Assembly: GCA_003973265.1 (NCBI GenBank)
Contig: QNYZ01000042.1
Location: 1 to 64,000 of the forward strand
DNA: 64,000 nt
Direction: 5' to 3'
Origin: Deltaproteobacteria bacterium
GTDB lineage: Bacteria; Desulfobacterota; Desulfobacteria; Desulfobacterales; QNYZ01
The translations under genes and the position numbers were made by a program. Position 1 is the first letter of the stretch. Every line of letters starts with the position of its first letter. A model generated the notes under the pieces. The model searched no databases. It was given only the letters and a program-made list of their open reading frames with translations, and was not told where the DNA came from. This document shows, in pieces, positions 44,981 through 52,224 of the stretch.

Positions 44981-45245
44981 AAACGTGTTTCGACAACGCC
45001 TCACAGGGGAATCGTATCTCCGATTTTAGCGAACGTGTATCTTTATTACGCCCTGGATCTATGGTTCGAAAAAAAGAATCAAACGGGAGTTAATGGTAAA
45101 GCACAGATTATCCGTTATGCGGATGATTTCGTATGTGCTTTTCAGTACAAAACAGGATGCGGAGCGGTTTTACCATCAGCTCAACGAACATCTCGGAAGA
45201 AACTCAGAGCCGCCGTGGCCGCATTACTGGAACTATTATGGTGTT
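44981..45245 (+). pseudogene. Group II intron reverse transcriptase/maturase fragment
   Basis: The frame from 44981 reads TTPHRGIVSPILANVYLYYALDLWFE and then IIRYADDFVCAFQYK, i.e. reverse-transcriptase blocks 4-5 with the catalytic YADD. The reading then shifts by one base near 45150 to QDAERFYHQLNEHLGRN, which is the expected next segment of LtrA-type proteins. The N-terminal RT region, the maturase domain and the intron RNA ends are missing. A dead scar of a mobile intron at the left edge of the stress island. Confidence 0.75.
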
Positions 45246-45298
45246 AGAGGCGGCCAACTGGCCGTTCTGCCTTGATTCAGTTTATCAGTAGCCCATAA

Positions 45299-45463
45299 GA
45301 TCAAGGGATCGCTTCTCAATCTCGGTTTAAAGAAACTTGCTTCAGACCTTCCGCTGTCGAACAGACGGCAAGGCAGAAAAAGAGTCAATCCCTGAAGAGG
45401 GAGATTGGCAGAATTATATCTGAAATGAAATGCAATCAGGCAGAGGAATTGAATCCGGCATGA
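45299..45463 (+). pseudogene. Truncated 3' end of an unknown gene overlapping the kinase start
   Basis: A 54-codon open frame with no start ends in SLKREIGRIISEMKCNQAEE and stop TGA at 45461-45463. That stop overlaps the ATG at 45460 (ATGA), the usual arrangement for two genes in one operon, so this is probably what remains of the gene that once preceded the sensor kinase. Family not recognised. Confidence 0.35.
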
Positions 45464-45594
45464 GCGAATCAAATCTGTCCCTGATCAGGATTATTCTGAT
45501 ACCATACCTGGTTTTACTGGTACTGTTCGTGGCAGTGACCGGTGCCGGTTCCACCTGGCTCTACTATAAGGCCAGACTGTTCACGGCCTGCTGA
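45460..45594 (+). pseudogene. N-terminal transmembrane segment of the sensor kinase, separated by a frameshift
   Basis: ATG at 45460 opens a frame with a clear membrane helix (IPYLVLLVLFVAVTGAGS) that ends at TGA 45592-45594. Joining to the next frame near 45579 gives RLFHGLLTSVTPLVERL, which flows into the kinase at 45600. A one-base loss in the TT of CTGTTCACGGC explains the break. It could be a real mutation or a sequencing error. Confidence 0.7.
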
Positions 45595-45599
45595 CATCA

Positions 45600-46769
45600 G
45601 TGACACCACTGGTTGAGCGTCTCTCAAAGGTCGACATTGATCCCCTGCTGGCAGAAGATTCACATTCATGGCTGCATACGGAGATCAATACCATTTTTCG
45701 TCAGATTCCGGATCTTGAGCACGTTCGTGTTCGATCCAGGGGGGAAGGAATCCATAAATACCATGGTGCCGGAAACCGGCTTGTCACCGAGCACACAGGG
45801 GGCTTTGAAACAGAAGGCGTGGGGGATCTGCGTGATGTAACGGCTGCAAGCCGGCTCTATTCGGAGTCTGCTCCCCTGCTCAGAATAGAATTCTTACTGG
45901 AAGGTCGGGGGGAGGAACCAGTTCGCCTGGAATTTGGTTTCAACCGGGCTACTCTGCGGGAAACAGTCGGCAGGGCAATGGGTGGAATAATCCGGGCAAT
46001 TACCCTTTTTTCCTTTCTTGGTGTCGGTGCGCTCTGTATCGCTTTCGGGGTAACAGTCTGGGCGGCCGGAAGGGTCAGGGATCTGGAAAAACGGGTTCGG
46101 GAGCTGTACCGGTACGCCACCGCGGCTGAGCTGATGGCCGGACTTGTCCACGATCTGCGCAATCCCCTGGCCAGCTTTCGGGCAAACCTTGCCTCCCTGC
46201 GGATTATGCCTGAAGAGCAGGATGATATTATCGAGGAGATGGACCGCGATCTGGTGAGACTGGATGAAAAGCTTGGTTCCATGCTGGATCTGACAAGAAA
46301 AAGGGATGAGCCGCTGAAGGAAGTGGATTTGAAGGCGTTGCTGGCCGAAGTGGCACGGTTGGCGGAACCGGTACTGGCCCGTAATGGCCTTGGACTCGAC
46401 TGCCGCAGCCGGGTGAAGGGAAAGGTGGCGATTATGATGGACTCTGTCCGTGACGCTCTGCTCAATCTGGTCATCAACAGTGCGGAAAGTGGACAGAAGG
46501 ATGGGATTGTTGAACTTGAGGTCTGGCGGGAGGACGGCAGGCTTGTTTTTGAAATAAGAGACCGTGGCTGCGGGCTTCCGGAAGACCTGGACATATTCGC
46601 ACCCTTTGTGACCACAAAATCCACAGGACATGGTCTGGGGCTGGCCATCAGCAAACGTACAATTGAGGCCCATGGCGGTACCGTTACCGCGAAAAACAGG
46701 GAAGGGGGAGGTGCGGTGTTGAGGCTTGTTCTTCCGGGCCGGGATATTTCCCGTGGAGCTGCACTATGA
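45600..46769 (+). CDS. Sensor histidine kinase (NtrB/AtoS-like), 5' end split by frameshift
   Basis: The open frame codes the periplasmic part, a transmembrane helix (LFSFLGVGALCIAFGVTVWA, about residues 137-156) and the kinase core: H-box GLVHDLRNPLASF, N-box LLNLVINSAESG, G1 DRGCGLPED, G2 STGHGLGLAISKRTIE. The first membrane helix is in another frame at 45460-45594, so the native protein was about 436 residues. As written, translation could only begin at the GTG at 45600, without the first helix. It overlaps the response regulator by 4 bases (ATGA), the usual kinase-regulator coupling. Confidence 0.85.
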   Translation: MTPLVERLSKVDIDPLLAEDSHSWLHTEINTIFRQIPDLEHVRVRSRGEGIHKYHGAGNRLVTEHTGGFETEGVGDLRDVTAASRLYSESAPLLRIEFLLEGRGEEPVRLEFGFNRATLRETVGRAMGGIIRAITLFSFLGVGALCIAFGVTVWAAGRVRDLEKRVRELYRYATAAELMAGLVHDLRNPLASFRANLASLRIMPEEQDDIIEEMDRDLVRLDEKLGSMLDLTRKRDEPLKEVDLKALLAEVARLAEPVLARNGLGLDCRSRVKGKVAIMMDSVRDALLNLVINSAESGQKDGIVELEVWREDGRLVFEIRDRGCGLPEDLDIFAPFVTTKSTGHGLGLAISKRTIEAHGGTVTAKNREGGGAVLRLVLPGRDISRGAAL

Positions 46770-48130
46770 AAAGGGAACTTCCCGATCTGGAGGGGATGCG
46801 AATACTGGTGATGGACGATGATGTAGCCATACAGCGCAGTCTTGGCCGGGCCTTGAGAGGACTGGGGGCAGAAGTGGGTTGCGCCGGATCACTTCGTGAG
46901 GCGGGGTTGAAGCTGGAAAGCGATAGATATGATGTGGTTCTCGCCGACCTGAAATTAAGAGATGGTGAGGGTCTGGAATTGCTTCCTCTTTTTCAGAAAC
47001 ATCATCCCCAGGGCTGTTTTTATCTCATTACAGGTCACGGTTCCGTCGACAATGCCGTCACCGCATTAAAACACGGGGTGCGGGATTATCTGCAGAAACC
47101 GGTTGATCCCATTGACCTGGCAAGCCGGTTAAGCAGGGATATGGCCGCCCGGCATGGATCTGTATTGAAAAACCGGCTCGATCCTTATCTCCTTTTCCAG
47201 GATCCGGTGATGTCCGAGGCCCTTGCAGACCTGCCCCGTTTCGCTGCGCTTGATGAGCCGGTTCTAATCCGCGGAGAGACCGGCACGGGAAAGGAGCTGG
47301 TGGCCATGGCCGTACACCGGATCAGCCCGCGCGCGACCGGACCCTTCGTGGCTGTCAACTGCGGTGCCATACCGGAATCAATGCTCGAGAGTGAGCTTTT
47401 CGGTCATGAAAAGGGTGCCTTTACCGGGGCCACGAAGATGCACCGGGGCCGGTTTGAGCAGGCTTCCGGTGGCACGCTTTTTCTTGATGAGATAGGAGAA
47501 ATGCCCCTGCAGTTCCAGGTGCGACTGCTCAGGGTCCTTGAGGATGGTGAAATTCAGCGGCTTGGCAGTGAACAGCGGGTGCGGATTGATGTCCGTATTG
47601 TTGCGGCAACCCACCGGGATCTGAACGAGGACGTGGAGGCAGGTATCTTCAGGCGCGATCTGTTCTACCGACTTGATGTACTGCCGGTACAGCTTCCACC
47701 CCTCAGAGAGAGAAAAGGAGATATTCTGTTGCTTGCCGGTCATTTTCTTCGTCGGACATTTGAGGAAATGGGCAGAGATTCCGGGTTACCGACGTTTGCC
47801 GGTGAAGCCGAAGAGTTACTGTACAGATATTCCTGGCCCGGCAACATCAGGGAGTTGCGCAATACCATGACCCGCCTGGCGGTACGCATTCCCGATAATA
47901 TGCAGGAAATATCGGCGGAGTTTCTGCAGAAATTGCTGCCCTCTCCCGGTTCTTTTCAGGACGGGAAAGGTGGTGATTTTATCCCTGTTCCTGCTGACGC
48001 CACCCTGGCGGAGGCGCAGGAAATTCTTATTGATGCCGCCCTGAAGCGGTCTGGATTTAATAGAAAACTCGCCGCAGCCATGCTGGGACTCGGTGAACGC
48101 ACTCTCCGTCGCAAACTCAATGAAAAATAG
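46766..48130 (+). CDS. Sigma-54-dependent response regulator (NtrC family)
   Basis: 454 residues: receiver domain with acidic pocket DDD (17-19) and phospho-acceptor D61; AAA+ domain with Walker A GETGTGKE (170-177) and the sigma-54 contact loop GAFTGA (217-222); Fis-type helix-turn-helix at the C-terminus ([21 protein letters not shown]). All catalytic residues are intact. A sigma-54 promoter and two dyads lie immediately downstream, before the stress operon, so this protein is the obvious activator of that operon. Confidence 0.93.
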   Translation: MKRELPDLEGMRILVMDDDVAIQRSLGRALRGLGAEVGCAGSLREAGLKLESDRYDVVLADLKLRDGEGLELLPLFQKHHPQGCFYLITGHGSVDNAVTALKHGVRDYLQKPVDPIDLASRLSRDMAARHGSVLKNRLDPYLLFQDPVMSEALADLPRFAALDEPVLIRGETGTGKELVAMAVHRISPRATGPFVAVNCGAIPESMLESELFGHEKGAFTGATKMHRGRFEQASGGTLFLDEIGEMPLQFQVRLLRVLEDGEIQRLGSEQRVRIDVRIVAATHRDLNEDVEAGIFRRDLFYRLDVLPVQLPPLRERKGDILLLAGHFLRRTFEEMGRDSGLPTFAGEAEELLYRYSWPGNIRELRNTMTRLAVRIPDNMQEISAEFLQKLLPSPGSFQDGKGGDFIPVPADATLAEAQEILIDAALKRSGFNRKLAAAMLGLGERTLRRKLNEK

Positions 48131-48134
48131 GGAT

Positions 48135-48184
48135 GCGGCCATTCTGGCCGTATTCCTGCCGTCTCTTGCGGCCATTTCGGCCGT
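48135..48184 (+). promoter_or_regulatory. Two tandem 17-bp dyads, candidate activator-binding sites
   Basis: GCGGCCATTCTGGCCGT (48135-48151) and GCGGCCATTTCGGCCGT (48168-48184). Each is an inverted repeat of CGGCCA-type half-sites around a 3-base centre, and they start 33 bases apart, three helical turns. They lie about 63-112 bases before the sigma-54 promoter, where NtrC-type enhancers usually are. Confidence 0.7.
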
Positions 48185-48246
48185 GGTTTCCTGAAAAATA
48201 CGCTGCCGAATATTTTAACTTATTGAAAATAAAACTAAAATAAAAC

Positions 48247-48262
48247 TGGTACACCCTTTGCT
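48247..48262 (+). promoter_or_regulatory. Sigma-54 (-24/-12) promoter of the stress operon
   Basis: TGGTACACCCTTTGCT matches the TGGYAY-N5-TTGCW pattern with correct GG/GC spacing. It precedes the YfdX gene by about 60 bases and follows the gene for a sigma-54 activator. Confidence 0.85.
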
Positions 48263-48320
48263 TATTCCCTTCATGAATGAGGCGTTGTTTTTATTAACTT
48301 TTTAGAATTGGAGGAATCGT

Positions 48321-49244
48321 ATGAGCGTATTGAAAAAAGGTAATCATGTACTGGTTTCACTTGTGATTTTGGGAATGCTCTTTGCCACAGGCGTTCAGGC
48401 AGGTGAGGGGAAGCAAAAAAAAGAAGAATCACCGGCGGCCGCAAAAGTAGAAAAGCAGGTCAAATCGGATACACAGAAAAAAGCGGGAATCAAGAGAGAA
48501 GCCATTGTCAAGGAAGCTGTAATGGCTCTTGATCAGACCGGCAAGGCGATTGAAGCGCTGAAAAACAAAAAAAAGCAGGTGGCGCTGGACGCTTTGGCAA
48601 TGGCTGCGGGAAAACTGGAAATTGTTCTGGCAAGGGATCCGAAAATGGCGAATGCTCCCATTGACGTCCGCGTTGAGGCGTTTGACCTGTATGCGTCCGT
48701 TGACACAGTAAAAAAAGCGGTGAAAAGCGCGGAAGATCTTCTTGAAGACGGTGAGGTGCAGCAGGCCAGGACCATTCTCGCAGATCTGGCATCGGAGATG
48801 GATATTGTCACCACTTCCCTGCCCCTGGCAACCTATACCGATACTATAAAGGATGTTGCCAAACTGGTTGATGCTGAGAAATACGAGGAAGCGACACAGT
48901 CCCTTTATGAGCTGCTTTCAACCATGGTGATCACCAGAAATGTAATACCACTCCCTTTGCTCCGAACGGAAATATTTCTGGAAAAAGCTGATAAACTGGC
49001 CGTTAAAAAGGACCGCAGCGAAAAAGAAAATGCGGAGCTGAAAACCCTGCTGGATGATGCTGAAAACCAGATCGGTATGGCCGAGGCCCTCGGGTATGGC
49101 AGAAAGGATGATTTCAAGTCATTTTATGCGCAACTCAAGGAGATTCGAAATAAAACCAAAGATGGAAAATTCGGCATCGGGTTTATTGACGGACTGAAAA
49201 ATTCTCTGGGAAAGCTCAAGGAGAAAATTTTTTCGTCCCAATAG
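48321..49244 (+). CDS. YfdX-family periplasmic stress protein
   Basis: 307 residues. Sec signal with likely cleavage after VQA (residue 27); a lysine/glutamate-rich stretch follows, then the helical YfdX domain (KEAVMALDQTGKAIEAL, KKQVALDALAMAAGKLEIVL, then VKSAEDLLEDGEVQQARTIL). YfdX proteins are linked to acid and multidrug stress in enterobacteria and occur with HdeD in transmissible stress-tolerance loci; the molecular function is unclear. TTGGAGGAATC gives a good ribosome site. First gene of the sigma-54 operon. Confidence 0.88.
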   Translation: MSVLKKGNHVLVSLVILGMLFATGVQAGEGKQKKEESPAAAKVEKQVKSDTQKKAGIKREAIVKEAVMALDQTGKAIEALKNKKKQVALDALAMAAGKLEIVLARDPKMANAPIDVRVEAFDLYASVDTVKKAVKSAEDLLEDGEVQQARTILADLASEMDIVTTSLPLATYTDTIKDVAKLVDAEKYEEATQSLYELLSTMVITRNVIPLPLLRTEIFLEKADKLAVKKDRSEKENAELKTLLDDAENQIGMAEALGYGRKDDFKSFYAQLKEIRNKTKDGKFGIGFIDGLKNSLGKLKEKIFSSQ

Positions 49245-49376
49245 ATGAAGATATCTAATTTCAACTGATTAATCGTGTTTTCCGGTATTGCCCGGTCTGG
49301 ATTCTGCTGATGGGTCGATGGATCAGGGTTTGTTTCAGTCCGGGGAATACCGGGGTTGATGAAGAAGGAGGAGAAA

Positions 49377-49976
49377 ATGGCTGAGAAACTGATGAAGAAT
49401 CCGTTTCAGCTGGTGGTTGTTGACCTGGATGAGCTTCCGAAAAAGTGGGGGTGGCTGCTGGCCCTGGGGATTATGATGCTGGTGGCCGGCAGCTTTGGTC
49501 TGGTGATGGTTGTAGCCGTTACCCTGGCAACGGTTCTGTTATATGGTGGCCTGTTGCTGGTGGGCGGTGTTCTTGCCCTGGTTCATGCCGTTCGGGTCAA
49601 GGAAGATAAATGGCATGGCAAGATGGGGCATATCCTGACAGCCTTGCTTTATATTCTTGCAGGAATCCTGGTGTTGATGAATCCGGTGGCGGCTTCTGCC
49701 GTATTTACCCTGCTGCTCGGGGGATTTATGCTCTTCATCGGAGCCCTTCGGATAGCCCACGGTATCAGATGTCGCAAAAATGGTTGGAAATGGGTGTTGC
49801 CCACGCTGATGGGACTGGTGAATATTATTTTTGCGATAATAATAGTTTTAAGCTGGCCCGTTTCAGGGCTTTGGGTTATCGGTCTGTTTGTCAGTGTGGA
49901 GATGGTGATGAATGGCTGGCTCATGGTGTTTACTGCGCTTGCGGTCAGAAAACTGGCTGACAGGGTTCAGGCATAA
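49377..49976 (+). CDS. HdeD-like (DUF308) six-helix membrane protein
   Basis: 199 residues from the ATG at 49377 (MAEKLMKNPF), which has GGAGGAG 3-5 bases upstream; a TTG at 49356 is less likely. Six hydrophobic segments in three DUF308 repeats, e.g. WLLALGIMMLVAGSFGLVMV, ILTALLYILAGILVLMNPV and LMGLVNIIFAIIIVLSWPV. HdeD is an inner-membrane protein for acid resistance at high cell density in E. coli and accompanies YfdX in heat/oxidation-tolerance loci. The function here is by association. Confidence 0.88.
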   Translation: MAEKLMKNPFQLVVVDLDELPKKWGWLLALGIMMLVAGSFGLVMVVAVTLATVLLYGGLLLVGGVLALVHAVRVKEDKWHGKMGHILTALLYILAGILVLMNPVAASAVFTLLLGGFMLFIGALRIAHGIRCRKNGWKWVLPTLMGLVNIIFAIIIVLSWPVSGLWVIGLFVSVEMVMNGWLMVFTALAVRKLADRVQA

Positions 49977-50015
49977 TTTTTTCAGGCTCTGTTTTGAAGT
50001 GGGGAGGAGAATGAT

Positions 50016-50462
50016 ATGGTTATGGGAGTAAAACAGCTGCAGAGACTGTTTCGGCAGGTATCCGGGCTTGAGATTGATAAAAGTGATGTGAAGAGATTGA
50101 ATGATTTTATCGGAAACCGGTTGCGTACCCTGCTTCTCCAGGGGCAGGTTGCTGCCAGTATCAACGGGCGGGATATTATTGATTATCAGGATATTCCTAT
50201 AACTATCGGCTTGCAACAGGCCATCCGGGAGTTTATAGATAGAGATGAAAAGCTTTCTCTTGCCAAAATTCTTCGGCAGCAGGCAACCTTGCCGCCATTG
50301 AGGATGGATATTACCGATCTGCTTGAGAAGAAGCTGCCCGAACTGGTGGGTGGAATCACCGTCGGCCTGGCAAAGGTATTTCGGGTTGTCAACAAAGAGA
50401 TTAAAAACCCCGGCAGTCGTGAATGGGACCAGGTAGAGGAGATTTATCGAATTTTGCTTTAA
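50016..50462 (+). CDS. DUF1931 family, double histone-fold-like protein
   Basis: 148 residues. LQRLFRQVSGLEIDKSDVKR and LNDFIGNRLRTLLLQGQ resemble one histone-like helix set, followed by NGRDIIDYQDIPITIGLQQA and a second half ending in LVGGITVGLAKVFRVVNKE and KNPGSREWDQVEEIYRILL. This matches DUF1931, whose known structures show two fused histone-fold units in one chain. GGAGGAG lies 6 bases before the ATG. It may bind nucleic acid or proteins in stress; no activity is established. Third gene of the operon. Confidence 0.85.
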   Translation: MVMGVKQLQRLFRQVSGLEIDKSDVKRLNDFIGNRLRTLLLQGQVAASINGRDIIDYQDIPITIGLQQAIREFIDRDEKLSLAKILRQQATLPPLRMDITDLLEKKLPELVGGITVGLAKVFRVVNKEIKNPGSREWDQVEEIYRILL

Positions 50463-50551
50463 AGTCATCTTGATATTTGAGAATAAGTATGGCAGGAATA
50501 TCAGGAACTGAACAGTCGTGGTAACAGGAGTAAACAAGATGACAGGAAAAT

Positions 50552-51475
50552 ATGGAATTTAAGGACTATTACGACATTCTCGGTGTTTCCCGGGATGCCG
50601 GCCAGGATGATATCAAAAGAGCTTATCGGCGTCTGGCCAGGAAATATCACCCGGATGTCAGCAGGGAAGAGGGTGCTGAAAAAAAGTTTCAGGAGCTGGG
50701 TGAGGCCTATGAGGTATTGAAGGATCCGGAAAAACGGGCGGCCTACGATAAATTCGGCAGCAACTGGAAGCATGGCCAGGATTTTCAGCCACCGCCGGAC
50801 TGGTCGGATGGATTCGAGTTCCGTGGAGGTGGATTTACCGGAGCCCCGGAAGGGGATTACAGCGATTTTTTCGAAAGTCTTTTCGGCGGCAGGAGCCATG
50901 GTGCAGCCGGAGGGAGGACTTCATTTAAAATAAAGGGTGAGGATCAGCATGCCAGAATTGTTATCAGCCTGGCTGACGCTTACCATGGTACACGGAAGAC
51001 CCTTACCCTGTCGCGGGGCGGCGGACAGACACGTAACCTTGAGGTGACCATCCCAAAGGGTGTTATCGAGGGACAGCGTATCCGGCTTGAAGGTCAGGGG
51101 ATGGAAGGGTACGGTGGTGCGCCGGCCGGGGATCTTTTTCTTGAAATTGCCTTTGCCGAAGATCCCATTTTTAGAGCCGAAAAACGCGATATCCACATGG
51201 AACTCCCCGTTACGCCATGGGAGGCAGCCCTCGGGGCGTCCATCACTGTTCCAACCCTTGGAGGCAAGGTCCAATTGAAAATTCCTGCCGGTTCCCAGGG
51301 AGGAAATAAACTGCGTCTGAAAGGTAAGGGACTTTCCACGGCCAGGCGAAAAGGGGATCAGATCGTGACCCTTCGTATAGTTGTTCCCGAGCCGAAGACG
51401 GAAGAGCAGAAAGAACTGTATCGCAGGATGGCGGAAACCATGCCCGTTAATCCGCGCAAAAAACTGGGAGTTTGA
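50552..51475 (+). CDS. cbpA: CbpA-type DnaJ co-chaperone
   Basis: 307 residues. J-domain at the N-terminus with H33-P34-D35 (KYHPDVS), a Gly/Phe-containing linker (FRGGGFTGAPEGDYSDFF), then two C-terminal beta domains (DAYHGTRKTLTLSRGG, LEVTIPKGVIEGQRIRL). No zinc-finger repeats, which separates it from DnaJ. CbpA works with DnaK and binds curved DNA in E. coli. The adjoining gene encodes its modulator CbpM. Fourth gene of the stress operon. Confidence 0.93.
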   Translation: MEFKDYYDILGVSRDAGQDDIKRAYRRLARKYHPDVSREEGAEKKFQELGEAYEVLKDPEKRAAYDKFGSNWKHGQDFQPPPDWSDGFEFRGGGFTGAPEGDYSDFFESLFGGRSHGAAGGRTSFKIKGEDQHARIVISLADAYHGTRKTLTLSRGGGQTRNLEVTIPKGVIEGQRIRLEGQGMEGYGGAPAGDLFLEIAFAEDPIFRAEKRDIHMELPVTPWEAALGASITVPTLGGKVQLKIPAGSQGGNKLRLKGKGLSTARRKGDQIVTLRIVVPEPKTEEQKELYRRMAETMPVNPRKKLGV

Positions 51476-51476
51476 G

Positions 51477-51782
51477 ATGACGGAAAAAGGCACTTCCATT
51501 ACCTGTACTGTTCTTGATGAAGACAGTCGCTACAGCTTTGGCGACCTCTGCCGTCTCTGTGGTGTTACCGCGGAAATGATTCTTGATATGATTGACGAAG
51601 GATTGCTCAGTCCCGGTGGCAGGACACCGGCTGAATGGTCTTTTACGGCTGTTGAGATAAAGCGGGTACAGACAACGGTGCGCCTCCAGCGTGACCTTCG
51701 GGTGAACCTGCCCGGTTGTGCCCTGGCCCTTCAGCTTTTGGAAGAGCTCGAAGAGTTGCGAAGGCTGTACCGATTGCGCTGA
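51477..51782 (+). CDS. cbpM: CbpM-family chaperone modulator
   Basis: 101 residues from the ATG at 51477, one base after the cbpA stop. YSFGDLCRLCGVTAEMILDMI is a MerR-like helix-turn-helix start, followed by LSPGGRTPAEWSFTAVEIKR and a helical tail (LALQLLEELEELRRLYRL). CbpM binds the J-domain of CbpA and blocks its co-chaperone and DNA-binding activity. The open frame continues upstream inside cbpA but only this start fits the family. Last gene of the operon. Confidence 0.88.
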   Translation: MTEKGTSITCTVLDEDSRYSFGDLCRLCGVTAEMILDMIDEGLLSPGGRTPAEWSFTAVEIKRVQTTVRLQRDLRVNLPGCALALQLLEELEELRRLYRLR

Positions 51783-51816
51783 GCAATAGACCCGAATCCG
51801 TCAGTGTTTGTCTGAT

Positions 51817-52002
51817 CTACCCTTTTTGCTTTAATCTATCAACCAGCCTTTCCAGCTTGGCTTCACGATCAGCCCCGTACTGCCTGATCGTGATGTCATC
51901 ATCGGCACTGGATGTCCCTATGGGGATTCATTCCACTTTCAGTTGGTCGTATACGCCAGCAGCTGCAAAACCGAGCTGAAGCAAGGGGAGAACACGCGGG
52001 GA
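51817..52002 (-). pseudogene. C-terminal gene remnant with an internal stop
   Basis: On the minus strand one frame reads LLQLGFAAAGVYDQLKVE, then TGA at 51930-51928, then IPIGTSSADDDITIRQYGAD and a charged helix ending in LERLVDRLKQKG and TAG at 51817. A TGG-to-TGA change would restore a natural-looking protein end. The family is not recognised and the N-terminal part is missing. A scar at the right edge of the stress island. Confidence 0.45.
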
Positions 52003-52059
52003 TCAGTACGCCTGGCAGCCGCCTGTTGAGCCCTGATTGCCAACGCCATCACAGGCAAA

Positions 52060-52224
52060 ATGCGGTGGTCTTACCTTTTTGGTCGGGATGATGAAAAAAC
52101 TGCACGCTTCTTTTACTTCAACCGCGCCGATGTCCGCGCGCTTTCCCTGTGGAAGGATCCGGCTACACAAACCGTCAATCATGCCCCGCATTTAATGATA
52201 AAATGTCACAACCGGCTCCTTTAA
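52060..52224 (+). other. Unassigned short ORF, possible remnant
   Basis: 54 codons from ATG 52060 (opening MRWSYLFGRDDEKTARFFYF) to TAA 52222-52224, running into the 3' end of the oppositely oriented helicase gene. The composition looks coding but there is no ribosome site and no family I recognise. Probably debris between the island and the helicase gene. Confidence 0.3.

Noticed and set aside
51928-51930. TGA read as selenocysteine
   Set aside because: No adjacent SECIS-like hairpin, no redox motif, and the frame lacks a start; a nonsense mutation in a remnant is simpler.
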